Positions 1-5,365 of a stretch of DNA of 5,365 bases are shown here, piece after piece. Every line of letters begins with the position of its first letter. The stretch's first letter is position 1. The notes beneath the pieces were generated by a model. That model ran no database searches, was not told the DNA's origin, and saw nothing but the letters and a program-made list of their open reading frames with translations. This DNA is from Gammaproteobacteria bacterium (GTDB lineage Bacteria > Pseudomonadota > Gammaproteobacteria > Burkholderiales > Burkholderiaceae_E), in NCBI GenBank assembly GCA_030425615.1, contig JAUIAI010000245.1, positions 1 to 5,365 on the forward strand, in the 5' to 3' direction. The position numbers and the translations under genes are program-made.

Positions 1-239
1 GGGTACCGCTGCCCGACGGCCTTGAACCGCACGGCAACCAGCAGCGCCGCACTGGCGACCGCCATCGTCAGGTGGGGCCAGAACACGTACGCGGGGCCTG
101 TCCGCCAGTGCGAGGCCGCTTCGATGCCCATTCCGACGATGAACATCCACGGGGCCAGCGACAGGACGAACCTGCCGTCGGCGCGGTAGGCACGCTCGAG
201 TTCGGCCGTGGTGACCGAGGGTTCCCCGCCTGCGCGCAT
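1..239 (-). CDS. Small two-transmembrane protein, partial (C-terminus beyond window)
   Basis: An open frame on the minus strand runs off the left edge, so only about 79 N-terminal residues are visible. It reads a short polar N-terminus (MRAGGEPSVTTAELERAYRA), then two hydrophobic stretches: about residues 24-42 (FVLSLAPWMFIVGMGIEAA) and about 50-72 (ending in ASAALLVAVRF), separated by a short HWRTGP turn. The Trp/Pro-containing second segment (VFWPHL) loosely recalls small 2TM-domain proteins, but I do not recognise the family and assign no function. I chose the ATG at 239 because GGAGG lies 11 bases upstream of it; a longer in-frame start at 275 adds 12 residues (MPRVDLSEAGRT) but has only a weak, distant purine run. 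It lies 3' of the LysR gene on the same strand, so it could be read through from it. The protein may be complete only slightly beyond the window or carry a further domain. Confidence 0.6.
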   Translation of the reverse strand, partial: MRAGGEPSVTTAELERAYRADGRFVLSLAPWMFIVGMGIEAASHWRTGPAYVFWPHLTMAVASAALLVAVRFKAVGQRY

Positions 240-349
240 CGTTCGTCCGGCCTCCGAGAGATCGACGCGGGGCATTTTAGTCAGGCCGGTCAGCCTTGCC
301 GTTCTCGACGCCGGATGCGGGATTCCCGGGTTCCCGGCAGGACGCCCGC

Positions 350-1252
350 CTAACCGAACCGCGCCTGCAGGACCGCCGCGACCCGGTCCGCGAACCGCGC
401 CGCCGCCACCGGCAGCGAGCGGCTGCGCAGCTGTCCGAAGTAAAGAGAACCCACGGCCACATCGCGCACGTCGATCGGGCGGGCGACATAGCCCGCATCG
501 GGGTCCTGCAGGGCCAGCCCGATCGGGATCTGGAACGAAACGATCGACTCGCTCTGCGCGCTGTTCCGCAGGAACTCGAAGCTGTCCGACTCGATCACCG
601 GGTCCAACTGCAAGGACGAACGCCGCACGGCTGCTTCGAGCAGATGGCGTACTCCGTATCGCAGGGCCGGCAGGGCCACCGGGTACTGCAGGCAGTCACG
701 CAGGCGCAGCGTCTCGCGGGCGGCGAGCGGATGGCCGGGCGCCAGCACCGCGTGCATCTGCTGACGTACCGCACTGAGAACTTCGAAATCCGCCATCCTG
801 ACCGGCTCGAAGACGAGCGCCAGATCGGCATCGTGTTCGATCAGCGCCTGTTCGGCGGCCGCCCTGTCCCGCAGGTACACGCCGAAGGTGACGCCGGGAT
901 GCTCGGCGCGATAGGCAGCGATCTGCTCGGGCAGGAAGTGCGGCAGAAGGGCCTGACTGCAGGCGATCGCCACATGGCCGCGACGCACGCCGGAGAGATC
1001 CGCGATCTGCGAGCGCAGGCGCTCGAAGTCCGAAACATGGGCGCGGATGGTCTGGATGAGCAGTTCGCCCGCCGCGCTCAGCCGCACGCCGCGCGGGAGC
1101 CGTTCGAAGATGGGAACGCCCAGCTCCTCCTCCAGCGCGAGGATTCGCCGGTTGAGCGCCGAGGGGGTGATGGCGAGGCTCTCGGCCGCCCCCCGGATCG
1201 ACCCGGACCGCGCGACGGCTTCGACGAAGCGCAGCGATTGGAGATGACGCAT
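350..1252 (-). CDS. LysR-type transcriptional regulator
   Basis: The 300-residue product has the usual LysR-family length and architecture. Residues 1-62 form the winged helix-turn-helix: FVEAVARSGSIRGAAESL, then ITPSALNRRILALEEELG and the wing IFERLPRGVRLSAAGE. The recognition helix carries SALNRRI where most family members have an AVSxxI-type sequence. A linker helix (about 63-88) follows, then the periplasmic-binding-protein-like effector domain from about residue 91 (GHVAIACSQALLPHFLPEQI) to the C-terminus. It is a cytosolic DNA-binding protein expected to respond to a small co-inducer. It is transcribed divergently from the BMP transporter and formamidase genes across a 190-bp gap that holds a dyad symmetric element, the classical arrangement for a LysR activator controlling its neighbour and itself; that target is inferred. 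The ATG at 1252 is supported by alignment of the HTH to the family N-terminus; the ribosome binding site is weak (GGAA about 8 bases upstream). The inducer cannot be told from sequence. Confidence 0.95.
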   Translation of the reverse strand: MRHLQSLRFVEAVARSGSIRGAAESLAITPSALNRRILALEEELGVPIFERLPRGVRLSAAGELLIQTIRAHVSDFERLRSQIADLSGVRRGHVAIACSQALLPHFLPEQIAAYRAEHPGVTFGVYLRDRAAAEQALIEHDADLALVFEPVRMADFEVLSAVRQQMHAVLAPGHPLAARETLRLRDCLQYPVALPALRYGVRHLLEAAVRRSSLQLDPVIESDSFEFLRNSAQSESIVSFQIPIGLALQDPDAGYVARPIDVRDVAVGSLYFGQLRSRSLPVAAARFADRVAAVLQARFG

Positions 1253-1293
1253 CGGGGTTTCCGTTTGCGGGCGTGCACCCGCTTTACCGATGC

Positions 1294-1320
1294 AGATTTT
1301 GCAACGGTGCGCTGAAATCT
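1294..1320. promoter_or_regulatory. Candidate LysR operator (inverted repeat AGATTT-N15-AAATCT)
   Basis: The arms AGATTT (1294-1299) and AAATCT (1315-1320) are perfect reverse complements separated by 15 bases and sit 41 bp upstream of the regulator start and 122 bp upstream of the transporter gene start. LysR-family proteins typically bind imperfect dyads in such divergent regions. The spacing is not the textbook T-N11-A core, so the assignment rests on symmetry and position only. The repeat overlaps the weak -35/-10 pair noted for the plus strand and so could also serve autorepression of the regulator gene. Confidence 0.45.
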
Positions 1321-1366
1321 TAGCAGCAGACCGAACCGGTAATCGTCCCTAGCATCTGCCTCGAAC

Positions 1367-1392
1367 GGGTTGCCCCGGCACGGGGCCAACCC
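1367..1392 (+). promoter_or_regulatory. Stem-loop in the leader of the transport operon
   Basis: GGGTT (1367-1371) pairs with AACCC (1388-1392) and GCCCC (1372-1376) pairs with GGGGC (1382-1386), leaving a single bulged C at 1387 and the five-base loop GGCAC. The result is a ten-pair, mostly G-C hairpin ending 50 bases before the ATG of the binding-protein gene. There is no T-run after it on either strand, so it does not look like an intrinsic terminator. If it is transcribed, it may protect the 5' end of the mRNA or shape the leader; no known riboswitch class is recognised. A weaker five-pair hairpin follows at 1408-1422. Confidence 0.4.
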
Positions 1393-1442
1393 CGGTGAAG
1401 ACACGACGGCCGACGCCCGGCCAGCCCTTGCGAGGAAATTCC

Positions 1443-2561
1443 ATGAGTTCCGTCCGAATCCATTCGTCCCGCCGACGCATTCTGCAGATGGGCGCCGGCG
1501 GCGCCCTGGCGATGGCTCTGCCCTGGTCCGCGGCCCGCGCAGCGGGCCTCACGGTGGGCTTCATCTACGTGGGCCCGAAGGACGACTACGGCTACAACCA
1601 GGCCCATGCGGAGGGCGCGGCGGCGGTCAAGAAGATGTCCGGCGTGACGGTGATCGAGGAAGAGAACGTCGCCGAGACCGTCGACGCCCAGAAGACCATG
1701 CAGAGCATGATCGAGCTCGACGGGGCGTCCCTGCTGTTCCCGACCTCGTTCGGTTACTTCGACCCGCACATCCTGACGGTCGCGCCCAAGTATCCCGACC
1801 TGCGCTTCCAGCACTGCGGCGGCCTCTGGTCGGCGGACAAGCACCCGAAGAACGTCGGCTCGTACTTCGGCTACATCGGCATGGGCCAGTACCTGAACGG
1901 AATCGTGGCCGGCCACATGTCCAAGTCCAAGCGGATCGGATTCGTCGCCGCGAAACCGATCCCGCAGGTCCTCCTGAACATCAATTCGTTCCTGCTCGGC
2001 GCGCGCGCCGTGGATCCGTCGATCACCTGCCAGGTGATCTTCACCGGGGAGTGGTCACTGGCGGTGAAGGAGGCCGAGGCGACGAACGCACTCTGCGACC
2101 AGGGCGCGGACGTCATCACCTGCCACGTGGACGGCCCGAAGGTCGTGGTCGAGACGGCCGCCGGACGGGGCGCCTATGTCTGTGGCTACCACGCGAACCA
2201 GTCGCCGCTGGCACCGGACAAGTACCTCACCGGCGCGGAGTGGAACTGGGCCAAGGTCTACCAGGACATGGTGCAGGCCACGATCGACGGCAAGCCGATC
2301 GACAACTTCGTCCGCGGCGGTCTGGCCGAAGGCTTCGTCAAGATGAGCCCGCTCGGTCCGGCCGTGACCGAGGCCGCCCGCAAGCAGTTCGAGGACACGA
2401 AGGCCGAGATCATGAAAGGCGGGTACGCGGTCATCCGGGGCCCGCTGCAGGACAACACGGGCAAGACCATCGCCACGGCCGGCCAGGCCTTCGTGGAGTC
2501 GGACGTCGAACTCGAGAAGATGGACTACCTGGTCGAAGGCGTCATCGGGTCGACCTCCTGA
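1443..2561 (+). CDS. BMP/PnrA-family ABC transporter substrate-binding protein
   Basis: The 372-residue product is an exported solute receptor of the BMP (basic membrane protein, PnrA-like) family, which in characterised members binds purine nucleosides for uptake by an ABC importer. The N-terminus carries a Tat-type signal: SRRRILQ at 9-15, a hydrophobic stretch about 16-29, and an ARA motif at 31-33, suggesting cleavage near 33/34. The mature protein begins with the family's first beta strand and ligand loop (LTVGFIYVGPKDDYGYNQAH, about 36-55), followed by SLLFPTSFGYFDP (97-108), FGYIGMGQYLNGIVAGHM (142-159) and KRIGFVAAKPIPQV (163-176), all in the order expected of BMP proteins. I start at the ATG at 1443 because AGGAAA lies just upstream and the signal peptide begins there; a GTG at 1395 lacks such support. 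It is the first gene of the plus-strand operon and is probably controlled by the divergent LysR protein. There is no lipobox Cys, so it should be a soluble periplasmic receptor. The exact ligand is unknown. Confidence 0.93.
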   Translation: MSSVRIHSSRRRILQMGAGGALAMALPWSAARAAGLTVGFIYVGPKDDYGYNQAHAEGAAAVKKMSGVTVIEEENVAETVDAQKTMQSMIELDGASLLFPTSFGYFDPHILTVAPKYPDLRFQHCGGLWSADKHPKNVGSYFGYIGMGQYLNGIVAGHMSKSKRIGFVAAKPIPQVLLNINSFLLGARAVDPSITCQVIFTGEWSLAVKEAEATNALCDQGADVITCHVDGPKVVVETAAGRGAYVCGYHANQSPLAPDKYLTGAEWNWAKVYQDMVQATIDGKPIDNFVRGGLAEGFVKMSPLGPAVTEAARKQFEDTKAEIMKGGYAVIRGPLQDNTGKTIATAGQAFVESDVELEKMDYLVEGVIGSTS

Positions 2562-2613
2562 CAGCGCTCCCCGACCGCCGCCAAGCCCTTCGGACACGCG
2601 CCCTCCCGCCATC

Positions 2614-3723
2614 ATGGCCGCCACTGTATCCCCCGGCGATCTCGTCCGCCCCGTCAGCCCGGCGGGGTGGCGGGCAGCCTTCGCCAGGCGCGCTGAGCGG
2701 ATCGTCATTCCGGCGGGGGCGCTGATCGTCGGGCTGGCGGCGTTCTCGCTGTTCCTGCTGGCCCTGGGCAAGTCCCCGGTGCAGTTCTACCAGCTCGTTT
2801 ACAAGGCCGGATTCGGAACGACGTTCTCGTGGGAGAACACGCTCTCGCGCACGGCGCCGCTGCTGCTCGCGGCTCTCTGTGTGGCGCTTCCCGCGCGTCT
2901 CGGCCTGGTGGTGATCGGCGGCGAGGGCGCCCTCGTGCTCGGCGGCCTCGCCGCCGGTGCCACGGGCGTGGCGATGCAGGGCGCGGGGGCATTGGCCGGC
3001 ATCGGCGCGATGGCGGTCGCGGGCATGCTGGCCGGCGGCCTCTGGATCGGCGCGGTCGGCGCCATGCGCCACTGGCGCGGGGTGAACGAAACCATCGCCA
3101 GCCTGCTGATGGCCTACATCGGCGTGGCGCTGCTGAACCACTTCGTGGAAGGGCCGCTGCGCGACCCCGGCAGCCTGAACAAGCCGTCCACGGCGCCCAT
3201 CGACGCGACTCACAAGCTGGGCACTCTGCCCGGCCTGGACGTGCACTACGGCCTGGTGGTGGGCATCGTGGCCTGTGTGCTGGCCTGGATCGTCATCGAC
3301 AAGACCCGGATCGGCTTCGCCGCCCGCGTGGTCGGCGGCAACGCGAGAGCGGCGCGCATCCAGGCCCTGCCGGTGGGCACGCTCACGCTGGGCTTCACGT
3401 TCGCCGCCGGCGCGGCGGCGGGCCTGGCGGGAATGATCGAGGTCTCGGCGGTCCACGGCGCGGCCAACGCCTCCCTGAACGCCGGCTATGGCTACACGGG
3501 CATCCTGATCGCCTTCATCGCCCAGCACAACCCGCTGGCGATCATCCCCGTCGCAGTGCTGCTCGCGGCCTTCGAGGCCGCCAGCGGACTGGTCCAGCGC
3601 CGGATGGAACTGCCCGACGCCACCGTCCTGGTCATGCAGGGCATGGTGTTCATCGCGATTCTGGTGAGCGAGACGCTGTACGGCCGCTTCCGGCTGTTCG
3701 CCCCCGAACGGTGGCGCACATGA
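2614..3723 (+). CDS. ABC transporter permease (BPD_transp_2, NupP/YufP-like)
   Basis: The 369-residue protein is an inner-membrane subunit of the BMP-linked importer. After a polar, basic N-terminus (1-30) come many hydrophobic segments, the first about 31-51 and others near 82-102, 104-120, 123-150, 160-180, 212-228, 257-275, 295-322 and 336-352. Family features are GLVVIGGEGALVLGG (97-111), corresponding to the GLxNIGxEG motif, GVNETIASLLMAYI (156-169), and the cytoplasmic coupling loop TRIGFAARVVGGNARAARI (231-249), which contacts the ATPase in this class. The middle of the first motif reads VIGG where the partner permease has NLGL. The gene follows the binding-protein gene after 52 bases. 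No good ribosome binding site is visible before the ATG at 2614, and no better in-frame start exists, so translation may depend on ribosomes arriving from upstream. Its end overlaps the next permease gene. Confidence 0.93.
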   Translation: MAATVSPGDLVRPVSPAGWRAAFARRAERIVIPAGALIVGLAAFSLFLLALGKSPVQFYQLVYKAGFGTTFSWENTLSRTAPLLLAALCVALPARLGLVVIGGEGALVLGGLAAGATGVAMQGAGALAGIGAMAVAGMLAGGLWIGAVGAMRHWRGVNETIASLLMAYIGVALLNHFVEGPLRDPGSLNKPSTAPIDATHKLGTLPGLDVHYGLVVGIVACVLAWIVIDKTRIGFAARVVGGNARAARIQALPVGTLTLGFTFAAGAAAGLAGMIEVSAVHGAANASLNAGYGYTGILIAFIAQHNPLAIIPVAVLLAAFEAASGLVQRRMELPDATVLVMQGMVFIAILVSETLYGRFRLFAPERWRT

Positions 3724-4646
3724 CTGGAACGGAACTCGGCTGGTGGGGTGTCCCGCTGGCGATCCTGGCCGGCGCGATCCGCGTGTCCACGCCCTTCATC
3801 TTCGTCAGTCTGGGCGAGTGCCTGACGGAGCGCTCGGGTCGCATCAACCTCGGCCTGGAGGGCACGCTCGTATTCGGGGCGATGGCCGGATACGGCTTCG
3901 CCTACGAAACGGGTTCGCCCTGGGCCGGCGTGACGGCCGCGGCGTTCGCCGGTGCGGCCTTCGGTCTGGTCCACGCCTGGTGCTGTCAGTTGCCGCGGGT
4001 CAACGACATCGCGATCGGCATCGCGCTCATGCTCCTCGGGGTGGGTCTCGCCTTCTTCTTCGGCAAGCCCTACATCCAGCCTCAGGCGCCGGATCTGCCC
4101 TCGATCCCGCTCGGCGCATGGTCTGACTCGCCGCAGATCCAGGCGGCCCTTCAGGTCAATGTGCTCTTCATCGCCGGCATCGTGCTCGCCGTGGCGATGA
4201 CCTGGTTGTTCCGCTCGACCCGCATCGGCCTGACCGTCCGCGTGGTGGGCGACAGCACCGATGCCGCCCGCGCGCTCGGATTCAGTCCGACCGGCGTGCG
4301 GGCCGCGGCCACCGCCGCCGGCGGCGCGCTGGCCGGTGTCGGCGGCGCATACCTCTCGCTGGTCTACCCCGGAAGCTGGAACGAGGGCATCTCGTCGGGC
4401 CAGGGTCTGATGGCAGTGGCCTTGGTGATCTTCGCCCGCTGGCGGCCGATGCACTGCTTCTACGCCGCGCTGATCTTCGGCGGCGCCGGTGCGCTCGGGC
4501 CCGCGCTGCAGTCGGTGGGTATCAGCACCGGCTACTACCTCTGGTACGCCGCGCCCTTCGTGCTGACGCTCGTGCTGCTGATCGTCACCAGCTCCCCGAC
4601 GCGGGCGCTGGCCGGCGCCCCCGGCGAACTGCGGATCACGCGATGA
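3720..4646 (+). CDS. ABC transporter permease (BPD_transp_2, NupQ/YufQ-like)
   Basis: The 308-residue protein is the second, shorter permease of the importer and would form a heterodimer with the preceding one. It contains the canonical SGRINLGLEGTLVFGAMAG (39-57), a DIAIGIALMLLGVGLAFFFG segment (96-115), and a coupling loop STRIGLTVRVVGDSTDAAR (166-184) followed by ALGFSPTGVRAAATAAGGAL. The C-terminal half has membrane segments near 146-164, 226-238, 247-264 and 275-290. The start at 3720 is chosen because ATGA overlaps the stop of the preceding gene, typical of translational coupling, with GGTGG a few bases upstream; upstream in-frame extension would only read a shadow of the first permease gene. 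The ATP-binding subunit that normally completes this transporter is not encoded between these genes. Confidence 0.94.
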   Translation: MTGTELGWWGVPLAILAGAIRVSTPFIFVSLGECLTERSGRINLGLEGTLVFGAMAGYGFAYETGSPWAGVTAAAFAGAAFGLVHAWCCQLPRVNDIAIGIALMLLGVGLAFFFGKPYIQPQAPDLPSIPLGAWSDSPQIQAALQVNVLFIAGIVLAVAMTWLFRSTRIGLTVRVVGDSTDAARALGFSPTGVRAAATAAGGALAGVGGAYLSLVYPGSWNEGISSGQGLMAVALVIFARWRPMHCFYAALIFGGAGALGPALQSVGISTGYYLWYAAPFVLTLVLLIVTSSPTRALAGAPGELRITR

Positions 4647-4690
4647 ACGCGAACCGGACCCGAACCCCGAGCCAAGGAGCGATCGCATGA
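4643..4690 (+). CDS. Possible 15-codon coupling ORF between permease and formamidase genes
   Basis: A minimal frame reading MNANRTRTPSQGAIA begins in an ATGA that overlaps the stop of the permease gene and ends in a TGA that overlaps the formamidase start codon, again as ATGA. Its whole length thus bridges the 40-base gap exactly. It could keep ribosomes moving between the two genes, or simply be chance, since the formamidase has its own strong ribosome binding site inside this frame. The peptide has no recognisable features and a stable product is doubtful. Confidence 0.2.
   Translation: MNANRTRTPSQGAIA
4674..4679 (+). promoter_or_regulatory. Strong ribosome binding site (AAGGAG) of the formamidase gene
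   Basis: AAGGAG lies 7 bases before the ATG at 4687 and is the best Shine-Dalgarno sequence in the window. It fixes the formamidase start and suggests that the amidase is translated more strongly than the permeases. Confidence 0.8.
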
Positions 4691-5365
4691 ACGGACTGGG
4701 TGGCCTGAACAAGTCTCCGAACGGAGTCGTCATCGGCCTGGTGCAGCTTCAACTGCCCGTCGTGGAGACCCCGGCGCAACTGGAGGCGCAGACCGGACGC
4801 ATCGTCGAGCTGGTGGGCAAGGCACGCCGCAACCTGGACACGATGGATCTGGTGGTCTTCCCTGAGTACGCGTTGCACGGCCTCAGCATGAACACCGACC
4901 CGGCCATCATGTGCTCGCTGGACGGTCCCGAGGTCGCCGCCTTCAGGGCCGCCTGTCGGGAGCACCGCATCTGGGGTTGCTTCTCGATCATGGAGGCCAA
5001 CCCCGCCGGCAATCCCTACAACAGCGGCCTGGTCATCGACGACACGGGCGAGCTGCGCCTCTACTACCGAAAGCTGCACCCGTGGGTGCCGGTCGAACCC
5101 TGGGAACCGGGTGACCTGGGTATCCCCGTGATCGACGGCCCGCGCGGCTGCAAGCTCGCGTTGATCATCTGCCACGACGGGATGTTCCCGGAGATGGCCC
5201 GCGAGTGCGCCTACAAGGGGGCCGAGATCATGATCCGCACGGCGGGCTACACCGCGCCGATCCTGTTCCTCACGGCGAAGGACGAGACCGAGGACAAGAT
5301 CACCGGGCTCGACGCCGGCGGCGACGACTACGTCACCAAGCCCTTCTCGCTCGACGAGATCGTCG
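4687..5365 (+). CDS. amiF: Formamidase (nitrilase superfamily), N-terminal part, reading in frame into response-regulator sequence
   Basis: Residues 1 to about 192 match the formamidase branch of the nitrilase superfamily (formamide + water to formate + ammonia, cytosolic). The catalytic triad is visible: Glu60 in FPEY (58-61), Lys129 in YYRKLHPW (126-133), and Cys162 in IICHDGMFPEMARE (160-173); the second glutamate sits at 137 in EPWEPGDLG. The CHDGM and EPWxPGDLG sequences favour formamidase (Helicobacter AmiF type) over the aliphatic amidase AmiE. The family is usually about 330-340 residues, so roughly 140 C-terminal residues are absent. Instead, from about residue 193 the same open frame reads LFLTAKDETEDKITGLDAGG and on to the window edge, which is a response-regulator receiver, not amidase. 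It follows the permease gene by 40 bases and has its own AAGGAG site, so it belongs to the transport operon. The true gene presumably continues as amidase in the organism. Aliphatic amidase with other small-amide activity remains possible. Confidence 0.85.
   Translation, partial: MNGLGGLNKSPNGVVIGLVQLQLPVVETPAQLEAQTGRIVELVGKARRNLDTMDLVVFPEYALHGLSMNTDPAIMCSLDGPEVAAFRAACREHRIWGCFSIMEANPAGNPYNSGLVIDDTGELRLYYRKLHPWVPVEPWEPGDLGIPVIDGPRGCKLALIICHDGMFPEMARECAYKGAEIMIRTAGYTAPILFLTAKDETEDKITGLDAGGDDYVTKPFSLDEIV
5254..5365 (+). other. Fragment of an OmpR/PhoP-type response-regulator receiver domain, joined in frame to the amidase
   Basis: The last 112 bases encode APILFLTAKDETEDKITGLD followed by AGGDDYVTKPFSLDEIV. 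This is the second half of a receiver domain: beta-4 with its conserved Thr (T196 in the fused numbering), helix alpha-4, and beta-5 with the invariant Lys-Pro (K218-P219). The first half, including the acidic pair and the phosphorylated Asp, is absent, as amidase sequence stands in its place. The GGDDYVTKPFSL wording, rather than the GADDY common in proteobacterial regulators, resembles actinobacterial PhoP/CseB-type proteins, so this piece may come from another organism. All 34 codons from 5263 on end in G or C, but so do the 34 codons just before, so codon use does not locate the junction. The piece lacks a start of its own here and runs off the window. Confidence 0.85.

Larger units (their letters stand above)
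1253..1442. promoter_or_regulatory. Divergent intergenic control region
   Basis: This 190-bp gap separates the start codons of the LysR-type regulator (minus) and the BMP binding-protein gene (plus) and must contain both promoters. It holds a dyad at 1294-1320 and a stem-loop at 1367-1392, described separately. A possible plus-strand promoter is TTGCAA (1299-1304) and TAGCAG (1321-1326) with a 16-base spacer; the match to the sigma-70 consensus is poor, as expected for an activator-dependent promoter, and I give it low weight. The AT-richest part is around 1294-1320. No gene is seen in it. Confidence 0.7.

Noticed and set aside
326..337. CCGGG-TT-CCCGG dyad between the regulator stop and the two-TM gene, as a terminator
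   Set aside because: The two-base loop is too tight, the stem is short and there is no T-run on the minus strand after it; the 110-base gap 240-349 otherwise shows nothing clear.
296..1315. Long plus-strand open frame (339 codons) opposite the LysR gene
   Set aside because: It is antisense to a clear LysR protein, its translation is rich in Arg, Gly and Asp without family motifs, and it has no ribosome site. High GC content keeps antisense frames open.
1395..1442. GTG start at 1395 for the BMP protein
   Set aside because: It adds 16 residues before a complete Tat signal, and the AGGAAA site fits the ATG at 1443.
1370..2725. Plus-strand open frame of 451 codons overlapping the BMP gene
   Set aside because: It is an Arg/Gly/Pro-rich out-of-frame shadow of the receptor gene, whose own frame has a signal peptide and family motifs.
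2829..3719. N-terminal extension of the second permease to 605 codons
   Set aside because: The extension reads the first permease gene out of frame as Arg/Gly-rich sequence; the ATGA overlap at 3720 is the natural start.
3492..4733. Minus-strand open frame of 413 codons over the second permease gene
   Set aside because: Low-complexity Arg/Gly/Ala/His translation antisense to a membrane protein with clear motifs; no start context.
4687..5365. A novel amidase-receiver fusion enzyme as a new signalling system
   Set aside because: Both domains are broken within their folds and the receiver lacks its phosphorylation site, so a chimera explains the data better unless reads prove the join.

Overview
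The window is a high-GC segment with a Gram-negative, proteobacterium-like gene set: a LysR-type regulator divergent from a transport operon, a Tat-type signal on the solute-binding protein, and ATGA gene overlaps. I cannot name the genus from sequence alone.

Layout: (i) positions 1-239 (minus) hold the 5' part of a small two-transmembrane protein cut by the window edge. (ii) 350-1252 (minus) is a complete LysR-type transcriptional regulator. (iii) 1253-1442 is the divergent control region, with a 6-15-6 inverted repeat (candidate LysR operator) and a strong stem-loop in the leader of the transport operon. (iv) 1443-4646 (plus) encodes a BMP/PnrA-type solute-binding protein followed by two overlapping BPD_transp_2 permeases, i.e. 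an uptake ABC transporter of the purine-nucleoside-like class. The ATPase is not in the window. (v) From 4687 (plus) begins a formamidase of the nitrilase superfamily with its Glu-Lys-Cys triad intact.

The parts suggest one regulated catabolic unit: LysR protein senses an amide or nitrogen compound, the transporter imports it, and the amidase releases ammonia from it or from a breakdown product. The link between transporter ligand and amidase is inference from gene order.

The strangest thing is the right end. After about residue 192 the formamidase reading frame changes, without a frameshift, into the C-terminal half of an OmpR/PhoP-type response-regulator receiver domain and stays open to the last base. 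The rest of the amidase is missing and the receiver lacks its phosphorylation site, so this is best read as a chimeric join, probably an assembly artefact at a short shared sequence, rather than a new fusion enzyme. I see no CRISPR array, tRNA, rRNA or insertion sequence, and no convincing undescribed system.
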